Below, piece by piece: positions 17,644 to 26,930 of a stretch of 64,000 nt of DNA. The first letter of the stretch is position 1; every line of letters begins with the position of its first letter. The position numbers and the translations under genes are program-made. The notes beneath the pieces are model-generated. The model was not told the DNA's origin. It made no database searches and saw only the letters and a program-made list of their open reading frames with translations. This DNA is from Gaetbulibacter sp. 4G1 (lineage in GTDB: Bacteria > Bacteroidota > Bacteroidia > Flavobacteriales > Flavobacteriaceae), in contig NZ_MDVN01000022.1 in the NCBI RefSeq assembly GCF_002741945.1, positions 62,001 through 126,000 on the forward strand. The letters are read 5' to 3'.

Positions 17644-19085
17644 ATCTCCTTGGTTTTTTTATCTAATTTAATCTGTAGCTCTTGTTTTAATTTCTCAACT
17701 AATTCTGGGTAATCATAAGCTATATTGTTAGTTTCTTTTTCATTCGTAGAATGATCATATAATTCCACAAAGCCGTCTTTATGAAGCACCAATCTATGTG
17801 TTGAGGTTCTTAAAGTGGCTGCATAATTGTTATATGCTAAGGCAATATGACCAACTGAATCTTTCTCTTCTAAAACTTTTTTTAACGAAACACCTTGGAT
17901 GAAATTAGGTATGTCTAATCCGGTTAGCTCACATAAAGTTGGAAAAACATCAAGGGTTTCTACAATAGCATTGGTTTTAAAACCTTTCTTTTTAATTCTA
18001 GGATCATGAATTATCAAAGGAGCATGCAACGACTCCTCAAACAAGCTATGCTTACCCCATATAGCATGCTCACCTAAATGCCATCCATGGTCGCCCCAAA
18101 GAATAACTATAGTATTTTTATCTGCTCCAGTTCGTTTTAATTCTTCAAGAACTTTTCCAACTTGGGCATCGGCGTAACTAACACAAGCTGCATAATGCCG
18201 TCTAACCACATCAGCAAATAGACCATCATTATTTGGGTCTTTCCCCCATCTATTATATTGCTTAAATTCTCCTGAATTATGCCATGTAGTCTTTCCTATT
18301 GGTTTATTAGAATGTTTTATATCAGGAAATTCAGTATCTTCATATTTGTCTAAATAAGCTTTGGGAGCTCCAAAGGGTAAATGTGGTTTAATAAAGCCTA
18401 CTGCAAGAAAAAATGGTTTTTCATCATTAGTTGTAAGCCTTTTTAATTGCTTTAATGCCTCTTCAGTAATGGCACCATCAGGGTAGATATTATCATCACC
18501 ATCTACGGATTGAAAAACATCCATTTCACTAGACTTTACGCGAATTTCTCCATGAGCTAGCCCGTGCATCATTCCCCGTGGATGCTCCCATTCTGCAACT
18601 GGCATAATATGCTTATCCCAGCCATTAGGTATTTCAATAATAGTACTATCATTCCAATTCACTCCCCCTCTTCCTCCTGGGTGATGAGATACTTTTCCAA
18701 CTGATATTGTTGTATATCCTTGATTTTTAAACCATTCTGGCATACTTGGGTCAACCTGTTCTCCTTTTAATATTTTTTTTGAGCGTAAAAAAAGAGCATT
18801 GTTACCCGAAGCTCCATATTTACCAGTTAATAATGTATAACGCGATGGTCCACAACTTGGCGAATTAACATAATGTCTTTGAAAGGAAACTCCTTTGTCT
18901 GCAAGCTTATCAATGTTTGGGGATATTATATATTCTGCACCAAAGCTCTTTAACTCTGGACGAAGATCATCAACACAAATTAAAAGTATGTTTGGTTTTT
19001 TTTCAACTAATGCTTTCTTACAACTTGATATTAGTAGGATTGGTATAACCAAACAAATAATCAATAATGATTTACTTCTCTTCAT
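17640..19085 (-). CDS. Sulfatase (type I, formylglycine-dependent)
   Basis: A 481-aa exported sulfatase, probably a lipoprotein (lipobox SSC, Cys22). The active-site Cys is in [17 protein letters not shown] (C78; CxPSR form, to be converted to formylglycine), with metal-binding residues VDDLRP (38-43), [17 protein letters not shown] and [13 protein letters not shown]. It resembles iduronate-2-sulfatase-like members in the [12 protein letters not shown] start. It needs a formylglycine-generating enzyme encoded elsewhere. The adjacent GH20 gene on the same strand suggests stepwise degradation of a sulfated hexosamine-containing glycan, although no SusC/SusD pair is nearby. Confidence 0.88.
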   Translation of the reverse strand: MKRSKSLLIICLVIPILLISSCKKALVEKKPNILLICVDDLRPELKSFGAEYIISPNIDKLADKGVSFQRHYVNSPSCGPSRYTLLTGKYGASGNNALFLRSKKILKGEQVDPSMPEWFKNQGYTTISVGKVSHHPGGRGGVNWNDSTIIEIPNGWDKHIMPVAEWEHPRGMMHGLAHGEIRVKSSEMDVFQSVDGDDNIYPDGAITEEALKQLKRLTTNDEKPFFLAVGFIKPHLPFGAPKAYLDKYEDTEFPDIKHSNKPIGKTTWHNSGEFKQYNRWGKDPNNDGLFADVVRRHYAACVSYADAQVGKVLEELKRTGADKNTIVILWGDHGWHLGEHAIWGKHSLFEESLHAPLIIHDPRIKKKGFKTNAIVETLDVFPTLCELTGLDIPNFIQGVSLKKVLEEKDSVGHIALAYNNYAATLRTSTHRLVLHKDGFVELYDHSTNEKETNNIAYDYPELVEKLKQELQIKLDKKTKEI

Positions 19086-19172
19086 TATATTAATACTTTT
19101 AATTTATAGAAGTATTTACAGCATAGAAACTAAACTAACCCAAAAAGACTTAATTTCTATCGAATTAGCTTA

Positions 19173-20795
19173 TCAATCCTTGTCGATTTTTTTGTATTTA
19201 TTTTTGCTTTTCTTCCAATCAATAAGTTTAGATGGGTAGTACTTAACATTCATACGGTCTAAAAATGGTGTTTGATTTGCTAATCGCACTTTGTAATTTT
19301 CCCAATCTCGATTCTCTTGAGTCGTCCAACTAAGCTCAGAGTAACCAATAGCTCTTGGAAAAGCCAAATATTCGAGTTCTTCAATGTTACTAATAGTTTC
19401 AGACCAAAGTGGTGCTTCTAACCCCAAAATATTTTTTATTGGTATGCCTTCATAAGATTCTGGTGTCCATATATATGCAGTATCTACAGGAATATAAGCT
19501 GCCCAATGTAAACCGTGTTTGGAAAGTGTATCATATTTCATATCTAAATACGCTTTTTTAGCAGGCGACATAATTATCTTCATTCCCTTATCTACAGCAG
19601 CTTGAGCGTTTTTTTTGCTAGCCCAAAATTGAGCAATTGAGGTTGAATCTATATCTGCAGTTGCAACCTCATCCCATCCAATCATACGTTTGTTGTATTT
19701 TTGAACAATCTTCTCAACTTTATTTACAAAATATATATAGTCAGGTTTTTTAGTTACATGACTCTCGTCCCCTCCAATATGAATATACGGTCCAGGAGTA
19801 AGCGCTGCTATTTCACGAATTACATCATCAATAAAATTATAAACAGTGTCTTTACGCGTATTGAACGTACTAAAGCCAACCTCTGTGCCTTGATACAATT
19901 CTAGTTTTCTTCCATTTCCGTTTAAAATCGGGTAAGAAACTGAAGCTGCATTAGTGTGCCCAGGCATATCAATTTCTGGTATAACTGTAATATGATGCTT
20001 TGCTGCATAATCAATAATTTCGGTATAATCTTCTTGACTATAAAATCCTCCTGATTCTCCACCTACTTCTGTACTTCCTCCTATTTCAGTTAGTTTAGGC
20101 CATGATTTAATTTCGAGACGCCAACCTTGATCATCTGAAAGGTGCAAATGCAATACATTGTACTTATAGTATGCCAAAATATCAATATATTTTTTTACAT
20201 CTTCTACACTAAAAAAATGACGCGCCACATCCAACATGCTTCCTCTATATTCAAACTGAGGGTTATCAATAATTTTCCCTGTTGGGATAGTCCATATTTT
20301 AGTTCCAGCTACCAGCGTATCATTACTTGTTTCAGGAATAATCTGTCTTAAAGTTTGAATGCCTCTAAAACTACCTGCTGCTGTATTTGAATTTAGAATT
20401 ATTGAGTCTTGAGTAATGTGCAATTGATACCCTTCTTTACCTCCAACATTAATACTATCAGATTGATTAATATAAATAACGGTTTCAATACTTGGTAGAT
20501 CATTTACATTTACCTGCACATCTAAATTTGTTTTTGCTTTAATCTTTTTTGCTAAAAACTTACCAACCTCATCAAAACCTTCTACATTTTTAGAAGTATA
20601 TATGGCAGTATATTTATCAAGTGCAAACCCGTTATTAGATGGAATTACTTGTAAAGGTTTTGGGATAAAGTTTTCTAAAGATAAATCAGTTTTCGGAAAG
20701 TTAATTACCCGCTCCTTTTTTTGCTTTGAACAAGCCATAAAAATAATTACAAAAAATAAAGTTACTAAGGTTCTAATTGCTCTTGATCTTACCAT
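19173..20795 (-). CDS. Beta-N-acetylhexosaminidase, GH20
   Basis: A 540-aa lipoprotein (Cys22 in FMACSK) with the GH20b N-terminal domain (about 45-170) and a catalytic TIM barrel. The catalytic Asp-Glu pair is in HIGGDESHVT and the substrate-binding segments HLHLSDDQGWRLEIKSWPKL, FYSQEDYTEIIDYA, IPEIDMPGHT and GWDEVA are all present. It removes terminal beta-linked GlcNAc or GalNAc. It lies upstream of the sulfatase on the same strand with an 87-bp gap, so they may share a transcript. The 129-bp gap to the divergent GT-C gene should hold promoters. Confidence 0.92.
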   Translation of the reverse strand: MVRSRAIRTLVTLFFVIIFMACSKQKKERVINFPKTDLSLENFIPKPLQVIPSNNGFALDKYTAIYTSKNVEGFDEVGKFLAKKIKAKTNLDVQVNVNDLPSIETVIYINQSDSINVGGKEGYQLHITQDSIILNSNTAAGSFRGIQTLRQIIPETSNDTLVAGTKIWTIPTGKIIDNPQFEYRGSMLDVARHFFSVEDVKKYIDILAYYKYNVLHLHLSDDQGWRLEIKSWPKLTEIGGSTEVGGESGGFYSQEDYTEIIDYAAKHHITVIPEIDMPGHTNAASVSYPILNGNGRKLELYQGTEVGFSTFNTRKDTVYNFIDDVIREIAALTPGPYIHIGGDESHVTKKPDYIYFVNKVEKIVQKYNKRMIGWDEVATADIDSTSIAQFWASKKNAQAAVDKGMKIIMSPAKKAYLDMKYDTLSKHGLHWAAYIPVDTAYIWTPESYEGIPIKNILGLEAPLWSETISNIEELEYLAFPRAIGYSELSWTTQENRDWENYKVRLANQTPFLDRMNVKYYPSKLIDWKKSKNKYKKIDKD

Positions 20796-20924
20796 AATTT
20801 AAATTGAAACTAACTATATTATACATTACATAAACAAGCTAACGAAGTTATCTAATTTCTCTCATAAAATCAAGTAAGTGTATCTATATAAAAACCGACA
20901 AACAATTAATATTATATTTACTGT

Positions 20925-22295
20925 ATGCTTTTAAACCCTGTCTTTTTTAAATTAAACAAAACACCACTACTTTTAGCGTTAGTAAGCTTACTACTATACA
21001 TTTCTTTTGCTTATGATTTGATTCGTACAGATTATATAAAACTGGTTATGCTATATGGTGCTTTATGGTTTTTGTTTTACAAATTGGTACAATTTTTAAA
21101 AACTAACATTAAACTTTTAACTTGGTTAGCATTTGGACTTAGAGCCATATTTATTTTGGCTATACCAAATCTATCTCAAGATTTTTATCGTTTTATTTGG
21201 GATGGCAGAATGCTTTTAGAAGGTTTTAACCCTTATTTATTTACAGTAGAGTCTTTTATTAGTAAAGGTGAGTTTCCTGTGGCTCAAGCACAAGAATTAT
21301 ACAATGGCATGGGCACTTTAAATGCTAGCCATTTTACTAACTATCCTCCTATTAATCAACTTTGTTTTGTTATTGCTGGGTTGTTTACAGGAAAAAGTAT
21401 TTTAGGATCAGTAGTTATAATGCGTCTCTTGATTATTATTGCAGATTTTGGGACGCTATACTTTGGTAAAAAATTGCTCACAAAGCTAAAAATTCCTGCA
21501 TATAATATCTTTTGGTATATTTTAAACCCATTTATAATCATTGAATTGACTGGAAATCTTCATTTTGAAGGTGTTATGATTTTCTTTTTAGTTTGGAGTT
21601 TATACTTATTGCATATTGGTAAATGGCAATTTGCTGCTATTGTTTTGGCTTTATCAGTTTCTGTTAAATTAATTCCACTGATATTTTTACCTTTATTATT
21701 TCAAAAGCTTGATTGGAAAAAAAGCATCGGGTTTTACTTAATCTTAGGCTCTATAACCTTATTACTTTTTGCTCCATTTTACGCTTCTGAATTTATAAAT
21801 AACTATACTGAAACAGTTGCTTTATGGTTTCAAAATTTCGAGTTTAATGCAAGTATTTATTATATAGCTAGAGAAATTGGTTACTCATTTAGAGGCTATA
21901 ATGAAATTGCAATTATTGGAAAAATGACGCCAATAGTAGTCATCTTTTTTGTTTTAATAATTACTTTTTTTAGAAAAAACAAAACAACGATTCAATTAAT
22001 AACAGCAATGCTATTGGTTTTATCTTTTTACTATTTCACAACCACAACTGTACATCCATGGTACATTGCTACTCTTCTAATATTATCAGTATTTACTAAA
22101 TATAAATTCCCGTTAGTATGGAGTATAGCAATTATACTTAGCTATTTGGCTTATATAAATGTTGATAAAGCCGATAAGTCTGAAAATCTATGGGTTATTG
22201 CTTTAGAATACTTAATTGTTTATAGTGTATTCGTCTGGGAAGTTTTTTTAAATAAAAAAAAGGAGGTTAAAAAACCTCCTTTAGAAAAAATTTAA
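20925..22295 (+). CDS. GT-C (GT87-like) polyprenol-phosphate mannosyltransferase-like membrane protein
   Basis: A 456-aa polytopic protein with about 11-12 hydrophobic helices. The acidic loop LSQDFYRFIWDGRMLLEGFNPYLF (about 85-108) between helices is the GT-C catalytic signature, and the later FNPFIIIELTGNLHFEGVMIFF and STTTVHPWYIATLLIL segments match GT87/DUF2029 proteins. It would transfer a sugar from a polyprenyl-phosphate donor in the periplasm. The first residues are very hydrophobic; the ATG at 20925 gives a complete first helix. A terminator hairpin lies inside its last codons, and it overlaps the convergent gene by 4 bp. Confidence 0.82.
   Translation: MLLNPVFFKLNKTPLLLALVSLLLYISFAYDLIRTDYIKLVMLYGALWFLFYKLVQFLKTNIKLLTWLAFGLRAIFILAIPNLSQDFYRFIWDGRMLLEGFNPYLFTVESFISKGEFPVAQAQELYNGMGTLNASHFTNYPPINQLCFVIAGLFTGKSILGSVVIMRLLIIIADFGTLYFGKKLLTKLKIPAYNIFWYILNPFIIIELTGNLHFEGVMIFFLVWSLYLLHIGKWQFAAIVLALSVSVKLIPLIFLPLLFQKLDWKKSIGFYLILGSITLLLFAPFYASEFINNYTETVALWFQNFEFNASIYYIAREIGYSFRGYNEIAIIGKMTPIVVIFFVLIITFFRKNKTTIQLITAMLLVLSFYYFTTTTVHPWYIATLLILSVFTKYKFPLVWSIAIILSYLAYINVDKADKSENLWVIALEYLIVYSVFVWEVFLNKKKEVKKPPLEKI
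22258..22283 (+). terminator. Terminator embedded in the 3' end of the GT-C coding region
   Basis: A 10-bp stem (AAAGGAGGTT against AACCTCCTTT, 22258-22267 with 22274-22283) around a 6-nt A-rich loop, followed by TAGAAAAAATTT. It lies 12 bp before the stop of the GT-C gene and encodes its KKPP tail, so it acts inside the reading frame. The opposite strand has an A-run, so it may also serve the convergent gene at 22292. Confidence 0.75.
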
Positions 22296-22621
22296 TAGGC
22301 TACTCGCCTAATAGTTTTTAAAACATAAACCTCAGCACCATCACCTGCTTTGGTTTTTGCCGTAACTGCGTATGTTATTGAAAAAATTTCACCATTAAAG
22401 GTATCTGACTTTAAATCAAATTGTTCTAAAATTTCAGCGCTTATATCGCTAAACTCTATTGTTTTGGCATCTTCATTTCCATTAGCTATTGTAGTAAAAG
22501 AGTAAGTTTCACCATCAAATCCATTGAAAGTAGCATTGGTAGCTATTTCATCTTGTGCATTAGTGGCTGTAGTAAAGCTTAATGTAAAAATGCTTACTAG
22601 CACTAAAAGATAATTTCTCAT
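22292..22621 (-). CDS. Small secreted protein of unknown function
   Basis: With the ATG at 22621 it is a 109-aa protein with signal peptide LLVLVSIFTLSFTTATNAQ. A start further up at 22681 is possible, but it would place 20 aa before the signal sequence, and that extra stretch overlaps a 9-bp inverted repeat. The mature part (about 85 aa) has the layout FxGFDGETYSFTTI, IEFSDIS, LEQFDLKSDTFNGEIFSITY and EVYVLKTI. The neighbouring protein at 22883 shares this layout but has no signal peptide. No family recognised. Confidence 0.65.
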   Translation of the reverse strand: MRNYLLVLVSIFTLSFTTATNAQDEIATNATFNGFDGETYSFTTIANGNEDAKTIEFSDISAEILEQFDLKSDTFNGEIFSITYAVTAKTKAGDGAEVYVLKTIRRVAY

Positions 22622-22658
22622 AATTAAAAGTATTTTAATGTTTATAAATGATTTGGGT

Positions 22659-22678
22659 AATAGGAGTGAACTCCTATT
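22659..22678. promoter_or_regulatory. 9-bp inverted repeat in 5' leader of the secreted small protein
   Basis: AATAGGAGT, GA, ACTCCTATT: a 9-bp perfect inverted repeat with a 2-nt loop, 37 bp upstream of the preferred ATG at 22621. It could be an operator or a leader hairpin; no T-run follows in either direction. Confidence 0.45.
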
Positions 22679-22882
22679 CAATTTTTAATAACTTTTGCGC
22701 AAAATGTTATCCTTAATTATTTAGATATACGCACATAAAAACCAATTGGTTTTTAAACATATAAACATTAACACGTCATTAAGACAAACATCGATAAACA
22801 ACATACTTTGTTAAGGTTTCATGTGTTGTTACAAGATATAGAATTGTTTTCAGTTTACTTAAAAAAAGGATTTTTAAAAAAT

Positions 22883-23113
22883 CTAAATCAATTTAAGACT
22901 ATCTATTCTGTAAATAAAAACATCATTTTCTTTACTATCTAATACTTCAGAAAATGTTAGTTTAAATGATTTATCTATAAAGGAATCATCTTCTTTTAAA
23001 TTGTATTTGTATAATGCCTTGGGATGAATTTCTTCAAAATCTATTAGTAAACCATCTTCAAATAGAAATGAATAAAAATTGTTTTTATTGTTTTTAAAAA
23101 CTGCCGTTTTCAT
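22883..23113 (-). CDS. Small cytoplasmic protein, relative of the 22292 product
   Basis: A 76-aa protein with start at 23113 (an upstream ATG at 23131 would add 6 residues). Its layout FYSFLFEDG, IDFEEIHPKAL, YNLKEDDSFIDKSFKLTF and VFIYRIDSL aligns with the mature region of the 22292 product (YSFTTI...DG, FSDIS, LKSD.F...F.ITY, VYVLKTI). It lacks a signal peptide and so would be cytoplasmic. No named family recognised. The similarity rests on eye alignment of short motifs and is not strong. Confidence 0.6.
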   Translation of the reverse strand: MKTAVFKNNKNNFYSFLFEDGLLIDFEEIHPKALYKYNLKEDDSFIDKSFKLTFSEVLDSKENDVFIYRIDSLKLI

Positions 23114-23195
23114 AATAATATGTGTAATCACTTATTTAGACAAGCAAATGAAACGCATATATTTTAACAGAAAGTTTTCTAAATATTAAATAAAG

Positions 23196-24038
23196 TTAAA
23201 GCATTTTAAGCATATTTAACTCTTGCTCGGTTAAATGCTTCCAACTACCACGCGGAATATCTTTTTTAGTCAAATGCCCAATAGCCACACAATCTAAACT
23301 TTCTATCTCATACTTTAAATAATCAAAAATAGTACGGATAATGGTATTGCCCGTATTTTTGATTTTTAAACCTATTTCTTTTTTCGAAGCACCATCAATA
23401 TAGCTAATCTCCTCAACAGCAATCAGTTTTCCTTGAACTTTAAAACCTTCTTGAACTTTTTTTAAATCTTCAAGTCTTAAATTTTTATTTAATTCAATAT
23501 GAAACAAACGTGCAACGCCATTTTTAGAATTAGTAAATTTATCGACTATAACATCATCATTTGTAAATAACAACAAGCCTTTTGAGTTTCTCCCCAAACG
23601 CCCAATAGGTTTAATACGTGAGGCTGTCGCATTTGCCACCAAATCCATTACAGTACGTCCTTTTCCTTCGCTAGTTGTAGTAGCAAACCCTTTAGGCTTA
23701 TTAAGTAAAACGTAAGCTTTCTTTTCTGGATTAATTCGAGCTCCATCATAGCGAACTTCATCTCCAATTTTTACTTTGTAACCCATTTCTGTAATTACCT
23801 TTCCGTTTACAGAAACCAATCCTGTAGCTATATGAACATCCGCTTCACGACGTGAACACATACCAGAATTAGCAACATATTTGTTTAAACGAATCTCATT
23901 CGGGTTAGATGGCTTTTTAGGTTTAGGGTCAGTTCTTTTAAAAGTTGCATTACCTTTAGCATAACTCTTTTTAAAGTTCTTTTTAGAACCTTCTACTTGA
24001 GTTTTTCCTTTTCTTTGTCCACCTTGTTGTTTACTCAT
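23196..24038 (-). CDS. RluB/RsuA-family pseudouridine synthase homologue, catalytic Asp replaced
   Basis: A 280-aa homologue of 23S/16S rRNA pseudouridine synthases. Order: a basic, disordered N-terminal tail (about 1-48), an S4 RNA-binding domain (RLNKYVANSGMCSRREAD, about 50-100) and a TruA-like catalytic domain (LLNKPKGFATTTS). The invariant GRLD catalytic motif reads GRLGRNSKGLL here, with Gly149 in place of Asp; the codon is GGG in the DNA. The later EGRNRxVRR loop is also degraded to NTGNTIIRTIF. It may be a non-catalytic RNA-binding paralogue. Single gene; the nitrilase gene lies upstream by 67 bp. Confidence 0.8.
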   Translation of the reverse strand: MSKQQGGQRKGKTQVEGSKKNFKKSYAKGNATFKRTDPKPKKPSNPNEIRLNKYVANSGMCSRREADVHIATGLVSVNGKVITEMGYKVKIGDEVRYDGARINPEKKAYVLLNKPKGFATTTSEGKGRTVMDLVANATASRIKPIGRLGRNSKGLLLFTNDDVIVDKFTNSKNGVARLFHIELNKNLRLEDLKKVQEGFKVQGKLIAVEEISYIDGASKKEIGLKIKNTGNTIIRTIFDYLKYEIESLDCVAIGHLTKKDIPRGSWKHLTEQELNMLKML

Positions 24039-24105
24039 TACTTTAATTTTGCTGCAAAGATATAGCTAAAATTACTATTGACGATTTAAGAATGAAGAAT
24101 TGTTT

Positions 24106-25059
24106 TTAATCGTTAAACTTAACCGTAGATTGTCGTTCTCTATTCACAGATAACTTAGTTACATCTGGACGTGAGTAATGACCAACTGGGTCAAAATTTT
24201 GGCGCTCTTGCAGCACCCTATTAAAATCAATAGTTTCAATTATCAAACCTTCTTTATTTAAAACAGGTTCTATAACCCATTCGCCGTCAGGTCCTGCAAT
24301 ACAACTGCCTCCATTAGCCAAAATATTTGGAGCATTTTCTAGAATCTTATTTAAGTGTGGTGTATCTTCAGGAAAATCATTTTTGTTCATTAAGCTAGAA
24401 ACCGAAATAACAAAAGATCGCGATTCTCTTGCAATAAATCGTGTTATATCTTTGGTATTATGGTCACTCCCCGGCCATACGGCAATATGCAAATTTTCTC
24501 CTAAGCCATACAAAGCTGCTCGTGGTAAAGGCATCCAATTTTCCCAACAGTTAAGTCCTCCTACCGTAAATTCTTTAAGCGAATGTACTTGCAACCCATT
24601 ACCATCACCAGGTGACCATGTTAAGCGTTCATCGTAAGTGGGTTGTAATTTTCTATGCACAGATTCAATACTTCCTTCTTGATTTATATACACTAGTGAA
24701 GCATAAATACTGTGCCCTCCTCTATCTAAAGGCCTCTCAATTACACCTAAATAAACTGCTATTTTATGTTGCCTTGCTAATTGAGAAACCACATCTAAAT
24801 CGCCTTTTTCAATTGTAATAGAATTAGATACGTAATGAGCGTGCAATTCTTTATTTACTTTTTTATTCCATTCTGCTCCTCCAGTTAATGCTAACCAAAA
24901 AGGATAACCAGGAACTAAACCTTCTCCAAAAACAATAAGCTCCACGTCACTTTTAGAGGCTTCAATAATTGAATTTTCAACTTTTTTTAATGTCTCTAAT
25001 TTATTCAACCAAACTGGTGAAATTTGAGCTAAAGCTACTTTAAGCATGTCTTTCTTCAT
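24106..25059 (-). CDS. Nitrilase-superfamily carbon-nitrogen hydrolase
   Basis: A 317-aa cytoplasmic nitrilase-branch enzyme with a complete catalytic triad: Glu46 (VFGEGLVPG), Lys137 (HRKLQPTYDERLTW) and Cys171 (GGLNCWENWMPL). The CWENWMPLPR form is typical of true nitrilases and cyanide-hydratase relatives, which turn nitriles to acids or amides, rather than of omega-amidases. It starts one base after the UbiA gene's stop region (25060), so it is co-transcribed with the isoprenoid genes although no link of function is evident. Confidence 0.88.
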   Translation of the reverse strand: MKKDMLKVALAQISPVWLNKLETLKKVENSIIEASKSDVELIVFGEGLVPGYPFWLALTGGAEWNKKVNKELHAHYVSNSITIEKGDLDVVSQLARQHKIAVYLGVIERPLDRGGHSIYASLVYINQEGSIESVHRKLQPTYDERLTWSPGDGNGLQVHSLKEFTVGGLNCWENWMPLPRAALYGLGENLHIAVWPGSDHNTKDITRFIARESRSFVISVSSLMNKNDFPEDTPHLNKILENAPNILANGGSCIAGPDGEWVIEPVLNKEGLIIETIDFNRVLQERQNFDPVGHYSRPDVTKLSVNRERQSTVKFND

Positions 25060-25962
25060 TTAAATTCTGTTTAATACTAAATCAACATTAATTAAAACAA
25101 TACTAAAAACACCAGCTAAAATGATGAATTTTAAAATATTATGTAGTATTAAATAATGTGTTTTTGTTTTTGATATCCATAGTAACAATAAAAACCCAAA
25201 AAGCAATACAATACATAAATAAAAATAGATGTACATATAACCAATTTCAAAATGGTACACCAATAAATATATAGGAACTAAAGTTAGTACAGCCAGTATA
25301 GTTAGCATTACTTTTGATACTTTTTCGCCATAAGCAATTGGTATTGTTTTATAATTTAAAAGTAAATCACCTTTTATATTTTCTAAGTCTTTGGTGAGCT
25401 CACGCATAGACACAATTAAAAATAGAAACAGAGCATGTACAAAAATGACTGTTTCAAAATTTTTATAATACATAAAAATGGCAAAAAAAGGTGTAATGGT
25501 TAAAACAGCTGATGTTAAATTACCTATAAATGGGAGTTTTTTTAATTTATGTGAATAAAACCAAATACCAAATATATAAACTGAAAAGAATATAACAGGT
25601 TTAAACGACACGTAACTTGCCATAATAACCGCAATAAAATTCAATACAAAATAGAATGACAATTTTGTGTTTTGGCTTACCAACCTATCTAATTTTGATT
25701 TTTGCGGACGATTAATTAAATCCTTTTCTGAATCGTAAAAATTATTGATAATATAGCCTCCTGCAATAGTAGCAGCTGATGCTAAAACAAGCATAAACAG
25801 GTTAATATCAAAAAGAATACCTTTAAGAGGCTTATCGTGTGCAAGAATATATATGGCCGCTAAATATTGAGCAATAATAATTACCAAAATATTGTAACCA
25901 CGAACCACAGAAAACATGCTAAAGAATTTTAGCAATACATGTTTTTGTTTTCGAGAAAGCAT
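25060..25962 (-). CDS. UbiA-type prenyltransferase, probably geranylgeranylglyceryl-phosphate class
   Basis: A 300-aa membrane protein with about eight helices and both Mg-binding motifs of the UbiA family: NNFYDSEKDLINRP (NxxxDxxxD, about 88-96) and RELTKDLENIKGD (DxxxD, about 190-202). The layout and the location beside mevalonate pathway genes match the bacterial family annotated as geranylgeranylglycerol-phosphate geranylgeranyltransferase (archaeal-type ether lipid enzyme); a menaquinone or heme-O enzyme is less likely from context. The exact acceptor cannot be read from the sequence. It follows the mevalonate kinase gene by 8 bp. Confidence 0.82.
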   Translation of the reverse strand: MLSRKQKHVLLKFFSMFSVVRGYNILVIIIAQYLAAIYILAHDKPLKGILFDINLFMLVLASAATIAGGYIINNFYDSEKDLINRPQKSKLDRLVSQNTKLSFYFVLNFIAVIMASYVSFKPVIFFSVYIFGIWFYSHKLKKLPFIGNLTSAVLTITPFFAIFMYYKNFETVIFVHALFLFLIVSMRELTKDLENIKGDLLLNYKTIPIAYGEKVSKVMLTILAVLTLVPIYLLVYHFEIGYMYIYFYLCIVLLFGFLLLLWISKTKTHYLILHNILKFIILAGVFSIVLINVDLVLNRI

Positions 25963-25970
25963 AATGTAAG

Positions 25971-26900
25971 TTAGAAGTTGTAAACTACCTCTAATTTATA
26001 ATCTTTAAGCGTTTTCTGAGCAACATCAATATTTTCGGTAAAACCTAAAATATATCCACCTCCGCCAGAACCACAAAGTTTCAAATAGTATTCATTTGTT
26101 TCTATACCCTTTTTCCAAAGTTCATGAAACTGCTTTGGTATCATAGGTTTAAAGTGATTTAAAACTACTTTTGATAATTGCTTAGTATTACTAAATAATG
26201 ATTTAATATCCCCTTTAAGAAAATCATCAACACAAGCATCAGTATGCTTAATAAACTGATCTTTAAGCATTTTTCTAAAACCTTCTTGTTTCATATTCTC
26301 CATAAAAATATGAACCATAGGAGCAGTCTCTCCAATTATTCCTGAATCTAATAAAAACACAGCACCTTTACCTTCACTTTTTTGGGAAGGAATTCCAGTA
26401 GCCTCAATGTTATCTTTAGAGTTAATAAGAATTGGAATACTTAAATAGCTATTTAAAGGGTCTAAACCTGAAGATTTTCCATGAAAAAAGGACTCCATTT
26501 CAGAAAAAACAGATTTTAGCTTAAGTAATTTTTCTCTTGTTAAATTCTCTAAAACTGTAATTTTATCTTGAGCGTATTTGTCGTAAATCGCAGCTACTAA
26601 TGCACCACTACTACCTACACCATAACCTTGTGGGATTGACGAATCAAAATACATCCCTTTATCTACATGCTTCTGAAGTGTATCGATATCAAAGGTTACT
26701 AATTCTGCATCAATGTTACTTAAATAACTAACAAAACTCTTTAAACTTCTATTAGATTCTATAGCTTCTTCAGATGGGTTTTCGTCCATCTTTAACGCGC
26801 CATTATAAAAATTATATGGAATAGACAGTCCTTTAGAATCTTTAATGATTCCATACTCCCCAAAGAGTAATATTTTTGAGTAAAAAAGAGGTCCTTTCAT
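25971..26900 (-). CDS. Mevalonate kinase, GHMP family
   Basis: A 309-aa GHMP kinase: the N-terminal ATP-binding KILLFGEYGIIKDSKG segment, the GHMP signature PQGYGVGSSGALVAAIYDKY (about 103-122) and the C-terminal glycine-rich LCGSGGGGYILGF (about 278-290). It phosphorylates mevalonate to 5-phosphomevalonate in the cytoplasm. Between UbiA and diphosphomevalonate decarboxylase genes on the same strand with gaps of 8 and 30 bp, it forms part of a compact mevalonate operon; the phosphomevalonate kinase step is not encoded in the window. Confidence 0.88.
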   Translation of the reverse strand: MKGPLFYSKILLFGEYGIIKDSKGLSIPYNFYNGALKMDENPSEEAIESNRSLKSFVSYLSNIDAELVTFDIDTLQKHVDKGMYFDSSIPQGYGVGSSGALVAAIYDKYAQDKITVLENLTREKLLKLKSVFSEMESFFHGKSSGLDPLNSYLSIPILINSKDNIEATGIPSQKSEGKGAVFLLDSGIIGETAPMVHIFMENMKQEGFRKMLKDQFIKHTDACVDDFLKGDIKSLFSNTKQLSKVVLNHFKPMIPKQFHELWKKGIETNEYYLKLCGSGGGGYILGFTENIDVAQKTLKDYKLEVVYNF

Positions 26901-26930
26901 TTAGCAATTTTTTGATTCGGTTTTGCAAAA

